Part shown: in pieces, positions 8,327 through 16,119 of the stretch
How positions within the stretch are numbered: position 1 is the first letter of the stretch
How the letters are laid out: each line of letters begins with the position of its first letter
Notes under the pieces: generated by a model
The model's database searches: none
Seen by the model: only the letters and a program-made list of their open reading frames with translations
Told to the model about the DNA's origin: nothing
Origin: Bacillota bacterium
GTDB lineage: Bacteria > Bacillota > Clostridia > Christensenellales > SZUA-584
Assembly (NCBI GenBank): GCA_023399095.1
Contig: JAEWQS010000010.1
Coordinates: 1-22,941 of the forward strand
DNA length: 22,941 nt
Direction: 5' to 3'
Made by a program: the position numbers and the translations under genes

Positions 8327-9343
8327 ATGCAAAGGGAAATCACAGCTGCGCAGACGCTTCTTGACGAGAAGGGGGAACTAATACAGCCGGGTTATGCCAG
8401 AAAGATGCTGTTTGAGTACAACCGTGAGCAGATTAACGCCGGGCTCTTTTCACTCAAGGAGTGGGATTTTTATCAGGTCATTTCGGGTGATTATGTGCTT
8501 CAGCTGACAATCGGGCATGTATCCTATGTCGCGAGCTTTTCCGCTATGCTGTTTAATATCCGTACAGGCGAAAAGAAAAGCTTCACGCGTATGAAGCCGC
8601 TGCCGATGCGCGGCATTGACATGCCCCGAAATCCCGAAAAGCCCAATGTGCTTGAGGCGGAAGGCAAGGACTACAAAATGCGCTTTGAAACGCGCAGCAG
8701 CGAGCGCCTGCTTTTCATGCAGGCGGAAGATAAGAAACTCGGCAAAATCGACATAGATCTCGTACTCAATAATGATACTGATAATGAGAAGCTCGTGATT
8801 GCGACACCTTTCTTCAAAAAGAATCAGTTCTATCTCAACTATAAGGAAAGCTATTACGGCATCAGCGGGCATGTTAAGTTCGGAGATATGCACATGCAGC
8901 CGGGCACGGAGGATACGGCGCTGCTTGACTGGGGGCGTGGTGTGTGGCCGTTTAAGCACGAGTGGTTTTGGGGAATAGGCGCGGGTTTTGTAAACGGCGG
9001 ACGGTTTGGTTTTAATATCGGTTGGGGCTTTGGTGATCTGCAATATGCCACTGAAAACATGTTTTTCTGGAACGGCAAGGCGCATAAGCTGGATGTGCTG
9101 ATAGTGGAGCGCGACAAGCAAGACTATATGAAACCGTGGCATTTCATAGATAACGACGGATTATTCGACTTTACCATGACACCCATATACGATCGCTTTA
9201 CAGAGAACAATATGATCGTCATCAATACGCACTGCCATCAGATTTTTGGCAGCTATAGCGGCACTGCTGTGCTGCCGGACGGAGAGATCATTGAGGTAGA
9301 AAATATGACGGCATTTTGTGAACATGCCGAGAACCGATGGTAA
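8327..9343 (+). CDS. DUF2804 domain-containing protein
   Basis: Cytosolic protein of 338 residues. Recognised by the DUF2804 signature LLDWGRGVWPFKHEWFWG (about residues 203-220) and the Trp/Phe/Gly-rich region that follows (GFNIGWGFGD). AAAGGAG lies just before the ATG. It sits between an MFS transporter and a GH2 glycosidase, and its stop lies next to the glycosidase start. The many aromatic residues and beta-rich look would suit carbohydrate or lipid binding. No catalytic residues are known to me for this family, and I assign no function beyond the operon context. Confidence 0.85.
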   Translation: MQREITAAQTLLDEKGELIQPGYARKMLFEYNREQINAGLFSLKEWDFYQVISGDYVLQLTIGHVSYVASFSAMLFNIRTGEKKSFTRMKPLPMRGIDMPRNPEKPNVLEAEGKDYKMRFETRSSERLLFMQAEDKKLGKIDIDLVLNNDTDNEKLVIATPFFKKNQFYLNYKESYYGISGHVKFGDMHMQPGTEDTALLDWGRGVWPFKHEWFWGIGAGFVNGGRFGFNIGWGFGDLQYATENMFFWNGKAHKLDVLIVERDKQDYMKPWHFIDNDGLFDFTMTPIYDRFTENNMIVINTHCHQIFGSYSGTAVLPDGEIIEVENMTAFCEHAENRW

Positions 9344-9347
9344 ACAC

Positions 9348-11117
9348 ATGAAGATGAAAAGCAAAATAGCACATGAATTATATACGCGTTGGGGAGAGGA
9401 GCTGGATAAAAACTGCCCGCTCAGTGAATACCCAAGGCCGCAGCTGCGCCGTGACAACTGGCTTTGCTTAAACGGAATCTGGCAATACGCAATCTGTGAC
9501 ACGGATCAACCGGAACCGGAAGACTATGACGGAAACATCGTTGTGCCGTTTTCGCCCGAGAGCCTACTCTCAGGCGTGAATCGTCAGCTATTGCCCGAAC
9601 AGATCCTCTGGTACAAACGCAGGCTGCAGCTTGAGGTCATTCAAGGGCAAAGATTGCTGTTGCATTTCGGCGCGGTGGATCAGCATTGCACCGTGTATTG
9701 CAACGGCAAAAAAGCCGGTTCGCATTCTGGCGGATACTGGCCGTTCAGTTTTGATATCACGGAATTGATTCAACATGGAGATAATACGCTGACCGTGGCT
9801 GTGACAGATGATTCGGATACTGGAAACGAGGCTTACGGCAAGCAGAATTTGAACCGAGGCAGCATCTGGTATACGGCGCAAAGCGGTATCTGGCAAACGG
9901 TCTGGATGGAACGCGTACCACAGCAGTCCATCTCGGATATACGCATCACGCCTGATTGCGGCAATGCCGAGGTGGAATTTAGAATTGATTTTACGGGAAG
10001 TGAGACGAATACACTCAATATACAAATTTTTGGAGACGGAAAGCTTGTATCAGAGGGCAGCTTTAAAGAAAATGCAGCGAAACTCCCGATGAGAGATTTT
10101 CGGTATTGGAGTCCGGATGATCCGTTTTTATACACAGTGAAGATCACCGCAGGTAAGGATACTGTGGAGAGTTATTTTGGCATGCGAGAATTCGCAGCCA
10201 CACGTGATGCAAAGGGACACCTGCGCTTTTCACTCAACGGCAAGCCGTTGTTCCAGTCAGGTCTTTTGGATCAGGGATATTGGAGTGACGGACTTTATAC
10301 GCCGCCCGGTGATGAAGCCATGGTATGGGAAATAAGCGAACTCAAAAAGCTCGGGTTTAACATGCTGCGCAAGCATATCAAAATTGAACCGCTGCGCTGG
10401 TACTATCATTGCGACAGGCTTGGCATGTTGGTCTGGCAGGATTTTGTGAGCGGAGGCGGGCCATACAAGCCTCTTGTAACGCAGTATCTGCCCTTCGTGA
10501 ATATTCGGCTGAATGACAGGCGCTTCTGGCTCTTTGGACGCCGGAACGAGGCGGGGCGTGCTGTGTTTGAAAGAGACATGGTGCGTACAGTCAAGCTGCT
10601 GCGTAACGTCGTGAGTATCGCGGTCTGGGTGCCGTTCAATGAAGGCTGGGGACAATTTGATGCACTCCGTATATCGCAGACGCTTAGGAAAATGGACACG
10701 ACACGGCTCATCGATCATGCAAGCGGATGGCACGACCAGGGCGGCGGCGATTTTATAAGCCGTCATATCTACTATAAAAAATACAAAATTCATCGTGATA
10801 AAAAGAAACGAATACAGGTGCTCAGCGAGTTTGGCGGTTACAGCTGCCCCAGCAAAGGGCATATGACTTCGGATGTGCTGTTTGGATACCGTATGTACGA
10901 GAGCACAGATGAACTGACAGCCGCATTTGAAACGCTGTACCGGCAAGAAGTGCTGCCTGCCGTTAAGGAAGGGCTGGCGGCATCGGTCTATACGCAAGTC
11001 AGTGATGTTGAGGATGAAATCAACGGCATTTTCACTTACGACCGTACTTTGACGAAGCTGCATGAGGAGGCTGTGCGCCGTGTGAATGAGCAGCTAAGAA
11101 ATGTGGATGGGGCATGA
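9348..11117 (+). CDS. glycoside hydrolase family 2 protein (beta-galactosidase/beta-glucuronidase-like)
   Basis: Predicted cytosolic beta-glycosidase of 589 residues; no signal peptide. Domain order follows GH2: an N-terminal jelly-roll sugar-binding domain (YPRPQLRRDNWLCLNGIWQY through about residue 185), an Ig-like domain (about 190-275), and a TIM barrel. Catalytic residues are visible: acid/base Glu432 in VPFNEGW and nucleophile Glu494 in VLSEFGG. Start is uncertain: ATG at 9348 or 9354, just after the previous stop, with no strong ribosome binding site, so coupling is likely; in-frame GTG 9318 and ATG 9324 overlap the DUF2804 gene. It probably hydrolyses the glycoside imported by the operon transporter. 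Exact sugar unknown. Confidence 0.9.
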   Translation: MKMKSKIAHELYTRWGEELDKNCPLSEYPRPQLRRDNWLCLNGIWQYAICDTDQPEPEDYDGNIVVPFSPESLLSGVNRQLLPEQILWYKRRLQLEVIQGQRLLLHFGAVDQHCTVYCNGKKAGSHSGGYWPFSFDITELIQHGDNTLTVAVTDDSDTGNEAYGKQNLNRGSIWYTAQSGIWQTVWMERVPQQSISDIRITPDCGNAEVEFRIDFTGSETNTLNIQIFGDGKLVSEGSFKENAAKLPMRDFRYWSPDDPFLYTVKITAGKDTVESYFGMREFAATRDAKGHLRFSLNGKPLFQSGLLDQGYWSDGLYTPPGDEAMVWEISELKKLGFNMLRKHIKIEPLRWYYHCDRLGMLVWQDFVSGGGPYKPLVTQYLPFVNIRLNDRRFWLFGRRNEAGRAVFERDMVRTVKLLRNVVSIAVWVPFNEGWGQFDALRISQTLRKMDTTRLIDHASGWHDQGGGDFISRHIYYKKYKIHRDKKKRIQVLSEFGGYSCPSKGHMTSDVLFGYRMYESTDELTAAFETLYRQEVLPAVKEGLAASVYTQVSDVEDEINGIFTYDRTLTKLHEEAVRRVNEQLRNVDGA

Positions 11118-11192
11118 CCAAAGCGATAAATGTGCAATGAATATCCCAAATGATGAAGAGTTGATATGACGCAATCGCTCTTTGATAACCAT

Positions 11193-11238
11193 ATGACGGG
11201 TACACAGCAAAAGAAAGTGTCGTTTGAGTACCCGTCAT
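11193..11238. terminator. inverted repeat between convergent genes, possible terminator
   Basis: Perfect 11-bp arms (ATGACGGGTAC at 11193-11203, GTACCCGTCAT at 11228-11238) enclose 24 nt. It lies between the ends of the GH2 gene and the convergent collagen-like gene. No T-run follows on either strand, so a terminator is only the likeliest reading from position. Confidence 0.45.
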
Positions 11239-11251
11239 GACGTTAATAAGA

Positions 11252-12406
11252 TCATGATAATTTTACTTTTGGTCTTTTTCTTCTTCTTAGTATCTTAACT
11301 TTTACTTTTGTCTTGCTGACTGAACGGCTTTTTTGACTGAGCGGTTCAATATTCACACTTGATGCCCGTGCTGCACTTAATAACGGAGCACTTGCTACAG
11401 TGATGTCTTGTATCTGGCTGGGAACAATGAAAACGGGTGTGTTCCCGTCCGCATCAGACAACACCAGCAAGCCGTATTCATTCCTATAGACCTGTCCGGA
11501 GACACTCGTCGATGGGCCGAGCAGAAGCGCAATATCTGTCATCAGCGGGAGAGAGGTGTGAATCGCGGTAATAAGATCGGTGTCGCAGCCTTCAGAAAGC
11601 GTTGCAGGCTGTTTAAGATACGTGATCGAATCATCATATACCGTGCCATCCCCTAAATAGATTGTCGTGATGGACGTTAATGAAAGATATTCGTAATTTG
11701 TGCCGTCAAACAATATCAGCAGAGCGGCGCCTGTTCCTTCCGTCGAAGTATATAGCGAATGCGGCGATCCGCTGATAGAGTAAAGGCTGTTTGTGTAGAC
11801 CGTCCATGTGTTTTCGCTATAAATACTTATCAACTGGTTCAAAACATAGGCAAGCTGCGTGACACCATAGCAATATGAAGAATCGCTCAATGAACCCTCA
11901 CCTGGCGGTCCTTGTATGCCCGCAGGACCTTGAGGCCCCATTGCTCCCGGAGGCCCCTGTATACCTTGCGGCCCCATTGGCCCCCGAGGCCCTATGCCGG
12001 TGCCGCTGTTTTGAACAACAGTAAGCATCGCTTTTACCGGCACAAAGCCGGAATAGTAGACCATCGCTGCGCTGTTATTTACCAATGAAATCGTAACAGG
12101 AGCGATTCCAGCGTCTATGATTCCAAAGCCCACAACTTCACCGGTTATATTTGGCGAATTGCTTTTTATCACATTTCCAAGTGAGGAATAAAGTATGAAG
12201 ACGGGCACATTGGTTGTCGGGGAAGACTGCGTGGCTATCCACCAGCTTATCACATATCTGCCCGGCTCGCCGATAGTGATAACCCCTGTATTTCTATCGT
12301 AGCTGATGTTCCCGTCGGAATATATTGTTGAGTCAAAAATGACATTGCTTATATCCGATAACGCCCCACCGGCCAAACGTTCAATTTGCATTGCAATATT
12401 ACTCAT
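11252..12406 (-). CDS. collagen-like repeat protein with N-terminal C1q/TNF-like domain
   Basis: Protein of 384 residues in three parts. Residues 1 to about 130 resemble the C1q/TNF-like beta fold of exosporium proteins (GVITIGEPGRYVISWWIATQ, ITGEVVGFGIIDAG, ISLVNNSAAMVYYSG). Next come 11 Gly-X-Y triplets (GPRGPMGPQGIQGPPG onward, encoded at about 11894-11992). About 195 further residues of unrecognised sequence follow, ending in a very basic tail (KILRRRKRPKVK). There is no signal peptide, as expected for spore-coat or exosporium proteins assembled from the mother cell. The ATG at 12406 has GGAGG 5 nt upstream; an in-frame TTG at 12418 overlaps that site. A 7-bp hairpin (12423-12441) precedes the ribosome binding site. 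Spore-surface location is inferred. Confidence 0.82.
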   Translation of the reverse strand: MSNIAMQIERLAGGALSDISNVIFDSTIYSDGNISYDRNTGVITIGEPGRYVISWWIATQSSPTTNVPVFILYSSLGNVIKSNSPNITGEVVGFGIIDAGIAPVTISLVNNSAAMVYYSGFVPVKAMLTVVQNSGTGIGPRGPMGPQGIQGPPGAMGPQGPAGIQGPPGEGSLSDSSYCYGVTQLAYVLNQLISIYSENTWTVYTNSLYSISGSPHSLYTSTEGTGAALLILFDGTNYEYLSLTSITTIYLGDGTVYDDSITYLKQPATLSEGCDTDLITAIHTSLPLMTDIALLLGPSTSVSGQVYRNEYGLLVLSDADGNTPVFIVPSQIQDITVASAPLLSAARASSVNIEPLSQKSRSVSKTKVKVKILRRRKRPKVKLS

Positions 12407-12540
12407 AATCTCCTCCAATTAGCTCGAAATGCCTTTTCGAGGTTATCCTCAGCGGGCTTTACTGTTATTTTTGCTTGCATGCGGTATGCCGGAAAAATCG
12501 TAAAGCTAATCTATTACAAATCAGGCTGAAGAAATATATT

Positions 12541-12565
12541 TATATAGATACATATTATCTATATA
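12541..12565. repeat. AT-rich perfect inverted repeat
   Basis: TATATAGATA (12541-12550), spacer CATAT, and TATCTATATA (12556-12565). It lies between the end of the CBO0543-type gene and the start region of the collagen-like gene, both on the minus strand. It could be an operator of the collagen-like gene or a weak terminator; no conserved T-run decides this. Confidence 0.5.
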
Positions 12566-12627
12566 TCGTATGCAACAAAATAAACTCTGGTGACTTTCTT
12601 TCTAGCTTGTTAAATAACAACGAAAGC

Positions 12628-13098
12628 CTACTTGTTTTTATATTTGAAAAACCAAATATAAAATTTTCTTGAAGCGTAAAATGTGATGAAAAGAGTTATC
12701 CATGTCACATACCATTCCCAATGAATATATTCTATAATGTCTGTATATCTCTCAATAAACACTTCAACAATGGTTATTGCGGAGCAAAAACTGATATAGT
12801 GCATAAGCTGTCTAAAAGTGCTTTTACCTACAGGATAATGAAGATTGAATACCACACACATAGCCGGATAAATGAAATATTCAAAATCAAAGCTTGATTG
12901 TGTGGCGTTTGCAAAGGATCTGACCGGATAAATGATAAGACCTAACTCAACCACCAATAAGCCGACTATCCATGTGATGAATTGCTTGAAGAGAAAAATC
13001 ACAAAAGCTTCACGGATTTTGATTTTTGGTACAAAAATAATTAATCCAACAATAGTGATTATCCATGCAATGACAAGGATTGCTAATTCAAGTCCCAT
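12628..13098 (-). CDS. CBO0543-family integral membrane protein
   Basis: Small hydrophobic protein of 156 residues with four or five predicted membrane segments. The C-terminal HWEWYVTWITLF followed by SRKFY, after a segment with VEVFIE, is the pattern of the CBO0543 family, known from Clostridium and relatives; its function is unknown. ATG at 13098 is preferred because GGAG lies 6 nt upstream; the ATG at 13110 has no ribosome binding site. It is transcribed away from a second membrane protein gene that shares the same C-terminal pattern, with a large palindrome between them. Confidence 0.75.
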   Translation of the reverse strand: MGLELAILVIAWIITIVGLIIFVPKIKIREAFVIFLFKQFITWIVGLLVVELGLIIYPVRSFANATQSSFDFEYFIYPAMCVVFNLHYPVGKSTFRQLMHYISFCSAITIVEVFIERYTDIIEYIHWEWYVTWITLFITFYASRKFYIWFFKYKNK

Positions 13099-13170
13099 AT
13101 TATTCTCCATTCATATGACTAACTTCTATTTTTCCACAAGATAAGCTTCCATATGCGGAGTTGAGAACAA

Positions 13171-13213
13171 GAAATGATATTATTTAATGTGCACAGCAAA
13201 ATAATATCATTTC
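13171..13213. promoter_or_regulatory. 43-bp near-palindrome between divergent membrane protein genes
   Basis: Perfect 15-bp arms (GAAATGATATTATTT at 13171-13185, AAATAATATCATTTC at 13199-13213) enclose 13 nt that contain a second palindrome, TGTGCACA (13188-13195), centred on nearly the same axis. It lies in the 180-bp gap between two divergent genes. A shared operator is the simplest reading; an extruding hairpin or small mobile remnant is possible. Confidence 0.65.
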
Positions 13214-13278
13214 AAATATCTGATACGTATAAGGGAATAATAAATCTGAAAGCATAACCAGACTGGAGACTATACCGC

Positions 13279-14193
13279 ATGATAGAAAACAGTGCACTTA
13301 CTGCTGGATTATATTTCGTGGATTCTACATTTTGGCGTCATACTGTCTGGTATATTCTCCTTGGAATTACAACCATAATAGAGTTATTTTTTATACTTCG
13401 GAAAGTAAAAAACCGCAAACTCATTATCGCTATATATCTTACAATAAGTGGATTGACATTTTTCCTCGAAATGATCATATACTCATATTTTAAAAGCTAT
13501 CAGTATTTTCCGATGCTCATACCGCAATCCCCGTCGGATGATTCCATTGCAGGTAATCTCTTCTCTCAATTCTCGGTTTGCGCAACGGCGCTGCTGATCG
13601 CGGTTTATAAGCTCAAGTACTACTGGTATCTAATATTCGCGGCAGCGTACGGAGCCATTGAGGAGATATTTCTTATGCTTGGGATTTATAAACATAACTG
13701 GTATCAGACATGGATGACCATTATTGGCCTTTTATTGGTGTTTTGGATAACTAAAAAAATATATTTGAAGGCAACAAACCGTATCACGCCGTTTTGGCGT
13801 TATATATTCATATTCTTCGGGCTCACGGCTCTTCATCAGCACATCATAGTTTGGGTGCAAAGATTAGTCGGAATAAGGGTATTAAGCGAAAGCTTCCTTC
13901 CGGACGCTGAACAAAGTATGGTTGTTTTGTCCGCAATAAATAACCTGCTGCTTGGCGTTCCAATAATGATAATACATTTCTCACACACTAAATGGAGGTG
14001 GAGAATACTGGTCATATCTGTTCTGTATGGGGCTTTCTATGCGGCAGCAAAGCTTGATTTGGTCATATACAAAGAAGGATGGTTCCTTATTTCATCATCT
14101 GTCTGCATTTGGTCAATGTACATATTTACATATATATTCGATAAATTATATGGCCCAATTGATAACAACTCATTAGTATTAAAGAGAGTTTGA
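13279..14193 (+). CDS. polytopic membrane protein, unknown, related to the CBO0543-type neighbour
   Basis: Protein of 304 residues with about eight hydrophobic segments and no known enzyme motif. Residues around 115-165 contain AAYGAIEEIFLMLGIYKHNWYQTWMTI followed, after a hydrophobic segment, by TKKIY in pieces that parallel the divergent neighbour (VEVFIE, HWEWYVTWIT, SRKFY). I therefore read it as a longer relative of the CBO0543 group, possibly with two repeats. GGAG lies 10 nt before the ATG. AT-rich codon use sets it apart from the flanking metabolic genes. No function assigned. Confidence 0.7.
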   Translation: MIENSALTAGLYFVDSTFWRHTVWYILLGITTIIELFFILRKVKNRKLIIAIYLTISGLTFFLEMIIYSYFKSYQYFPMLIPQSPSDDSIAGNLFSQFSVCATALLIAVYKLKYYWYLIFAAAYGAIEEIFLMLGIYKHNWYQTWMTIIGLLLVFWITKKIYLKATNRITPFWRYIFIFFGLTALHQHIIVWVQRLVGIRVLSESFLPDAEQSMVVLSAINNLLLGVPIMIIHFSHTKWRWRILVISVLYGAFYAAAKLDLVIYKEGWFLISSSVCIWSMYIFTYIFDKLYGPIDNNSLVLKRV

Positions 14194-14289
14194 TTTGATT
14201 TACGGTTTAATAATATGATAAAGATGAGGCCCTGATTACTTTTTCCTCACCGTACGCGTCTGCTCATGAGTTTGACATTCCTCCATGTA

Positions 14290-15222
14290 TTAACTACCGT
14301 ATATGGCAGCTATATCATGTATTCTACGCTTCATTTCTGTGCGGATATGTAACGGCTCTAAACATTCACATTTATCCCCAAAACTGAAAAGAATACTGTA
14401 GTTGTATTCGTTCTCTATGAAAGGAAGACTAACAATGTAATGCTCATCACCGTCTGTCGAAAAGTGTTCATAAGTGCAATAATCAAGTACCCTGTCCATG
14501 ACAGATTTATGAATACGAATTTTGATTACTGTTTGCATAGTTGCCAAAATATCAGTAAAATCTAGCTGCGGTTTTTGATAATTCCGAGGCGTAAAAAATT
14601 CCTCTTGTATTTGTAGGTTTGATGTGCGGGATAGTTTAAAAAGCCTAAAATCATTTCTTATATGGCAATACCCTTGCCAATACCAATGACTACTTTTCAA
14701 TATAAGCTGATACGGTTCGGCTGTTCGTGCGGTTTTATTACCGTAGCGGTCTATATAATCAAACGAGAGAAGCTTGCTTTCCTGTAAAGCTGTTTTGATA
14801 ATTTCTAAATATGGTTGTATGTTCCTGTTGCCCATCCACGGACTTAAATCTATATATATTTGATTTGCTTTTAATTCAATGTCTTTCGCTCTGTCGGCGG
14901 GAATAAAAGTCTTGACTTTCGCAAGGGCGTTTACCAGTTCATCACCTCGTATCATGCCCGAAAGACTGGAAAGCCCCATCAATATAGCGGAAAGGTCGGC
15001 GGTCGAAAAAACCTTTCTATCAATCTTGTATTCCTGCATGATTTCAAAGCCGCCGCCCACTCCCGATGTAGAGCGAACAGGAATACCCGCCATGTTGATA
15101 GTGTCTATGTCACGGTAGATTGTGCGGGGTGAAACTTCAAACATATCTGCTAACTCCTGTGCGCCTATACGCTTTTTATCAAGGAGTATCATAATAATGC
15201 TAACAAGTCTGTCAACTTTCAT
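14290..15222 (-). CDS. WYL-domain transcriptional regulator (YafY/DeoR type)
   Basis: DNA-binding regulator of 310 residues. An N-terminal winged helix-turn-helix (residues about 1-60, IGAQELADMFEVSPRTIYRD) is followed by a linker and a WYL ligand-sensing domain (about 140-210, including SHWYWQGYCHIRNDFRLFKLSR) and the usual WCX-like C-terminus. The ATG at 15222 is chosen: MKVDRLVSII is the usual family start and GGCGG lies 7 nt upstream; the upstream in-frame TTG has no site. It is divergent from a small cysteine hydrolase with closely packed promoters and probably regulates that gene and itself. The ligand is unknown. Confidence 0.9.
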   Translation of the reverse strand: MKVDRLVSIIMILLDKKRIGAQELADMFEVSPRTIYRDIDTINMAGIPVRSTSGVGGGFEIMQEYKIDRKVFSTADLSAILMGLSSLSGMIRGDELVNALAKVKTFIPADRAKDIELKANQIYIDLSPWMGNRNIQPYLEIIKTALQESKLLSFDYIDRYGNKTARTAEPYQLILKSSHWYWQGYCHIRNDFRLFKLSRTSNLQIQEEFFTPRNYQKPQLDFTDILATMQTVIKIRIHKSVMDRVLDYCTYEHFSTDGDEHYIVSLPFIENEYNYSILFSFGDKCECLEPLHIRTEMKRRIHDIAAIYGS

Positions 15223-15246
15223 CTGATAGCCGCCTTCCAAAATTTC

Positions 15247-15300
15247 TTGTTACCAATATAGATTGTTACCATACTGTTGTCAACAATTACAAGGTATAAT
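15247..15300. promoter_or_regulatory. divergent promoters with direct repeats (WYL regulator / cysteine hydrolase)
   Basis: On the minus strand TTGACA (15283-15278), a 17-bp spacer and TATATT (15260-15255) form a strong promoter for the regulator. On the plus strand TATAAT (15295-15300) is the likely -10 for the hydrolase, with a poor -35. Two exact direct repeats TTGTTACCA (15247-15255 and 15263-15271, 16-bp period) overlap the minus-strand promoter, and TGTTGtCAACA (15276-15286) overlaps the -35 regions. These are candidate binding sites of the WYL regulator. Confidence 0.6.
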
Positions 15301-15341
15301 AAAAAAGCAAACAAATCAATCAAACTATCTGGAGGAAACAA

Positions 15342-15833
15342 ATGCAGAAAAAAGCTTTAGTCATAGTCGATATTCAAAATGACATAACAAAGAATTACAA
15401 GGAGGTTATTGGCAATATCAATAATGCTATTGATTGGGCAGTCAATAATAATATTCATGTTATATATATAAGGCATGAAAACTTATCAGCCGGCACGAGG
15501 ACTTTTAAACCCAATACTTATGGGGCTGAATTAGCTTCAGACTTGAAAATAGTATCAAAAAATGTTTTTACAAAATACAAAGGAAACGCATTAAGCAGTG
15601 AAGAATTTACAGACTTTATTAGTAAAAATGAAATTTGCGATTTCTACATAGCAGGAGCAGATGCTGTTGCTTGCGTTAAATCAACCTGTTACAACTTACG
15701 CAAAGCAAATTATGGCGTTAACGTTCTGTCGGATTGCGTGACCAGTTATGATAAAAGGAAAATTGACGAAATGCTACGTTATTATGAAAGCAAAGGAAGT
15801 AAAATCATTAGTTTGAATGACCTGTTCATTTAA
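15342..15833 (+). CDS. isochorismatase-family cysteine hydrolase
   Basis: Small cytosolic hydrolase of 163 residues, slightly short for the family. The catalytic triad is visible: Asp10 (VDIQND), Lys78 (FTKYKGNAL) and Cys111 (AGADAVACVKST). The family includes nicotinamidases, carbamoylases and isochorismatases; nothing here fixes the substrate. GGAGG lies 7 nt before the ATG. The divergent WYL regulator probably controls it. A GC-rich terminator follows immediately, so it is monocistronic. The codon use is markedly AT-rich. Confidence 0.88.
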   Translation: MQKKALVIVDIQNDITKNYKEVIGNINNAIDWAVNNNIHVIYIRHENLSAGTRTFKPNTYGAELASDLKIVSKNVFTKYKGNALSSEEFTDFISKNEICDFYIAGADAVACVKSTCYNLRKANYGVNVLSDCVTSYDKRKIDEMLRYYESKGSKIISLNDLFI

Positions 15834-15858
15834 GTTCTTCCCGTATTAACCGAATAGC

Positions 15859-15887
15859 GCGGCGGGCGTTTTTTCGCCCGCCGCTTT
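15859..15887 (+). terminator. intrinsic terminator after the cysteine hydrolase
   Basis: A perfect 10-bp GC-only stem (GCGGCGGGCG at 15859-15868, CGCCCGCCGC at 15875-15884) with a T6 loop, followed by only three T residues. The very stable stem supports termination despite the short T tract. Confidence 0.75.
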
Positions 15888-15962
15888 GCGTGGTTTTAGG
15901 TCAAATGTCGTGCGCCCTGCGTGGTTGCTGTTCGCACTGCTTAAGTCGCATGATACTATAAG

Positions 15963-16113
15963 GGCTATCTTCTTCAGCACGCCCATAACCCCGTGGACTG
16001 GTACCCGTGGGGGAATGAAGCTTTCGAGAAAGCGCGTACGGAAGATAAGCCCGTGTTTCTGTCCATCGGGTATTCCACCTGTTATTCGTGACCGTATTGC
16101 GAAATAGAACCAA
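15963..16113 (+). pseudogene. decayed 5' fragment of a yyaL-type (DUF255) gene, copy C
   Basis: Reading from 15963 gives GYLLQHAHNPVDWYPWG, then NEAFEKARTEDKPVFLSIGYST, CYS and a stop at 16089-16091. This matches residues 17-56 of the intact protein encoded at 18506-20524. The promoter, start codon and first 16 codons are missing. The CHWCH region has decayed, with a small indel. After it comes the 19-bp sequence (16095-16113) also found at the end of the second fragment. It is the most degraded of three same-orientation copies and presumably the oldest. Confidence 0.85.
16095..16113 (+). repeat. 19-bp junction sequence, first copy
   Basis: TATTGCGAAATAGAACCAA follows the truncated yyaL-type sequence here and, identically, at 17053-17071. 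The intact yyaL-type gene does not contain it. The end of a minus-strand gene lies 7 bp further on. It may mark the end of an inserted unit. Confidence 0.8.
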
Positions 16114-16119
16114 ATTATA

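Noticed and set aside
8450..9142. Minus-strand open frame of 230 codons opposite the DUF2804 gene
   Set aside because: Antisense shadow of a conserved coding region; the composition is typical of reversed GC-rich codons and no family is recognisable.
10257..11063. Minus-strand open frame of 268 codons opposite the GH2 gene
   Set aside because: Antisense to the conserved TIM barrel including both catalytic glutamates; no start signal or family resemblance.
12475..12672. Plus-strand frame of 65 codons in the AT-rich gap
   Set aside because: No ribosome binding site, low-complexity composition, and it overlaps the AT-rich inverted repeat and the end of a real gene on the other strand.
15886..16113. 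Short overlapping frames on both strands around the decayed yyaL-type fragment
   Set aside because: They are out of frame with the recognisable remnant and lack start signals; the stretch is better explained as a pseudogene fragment.
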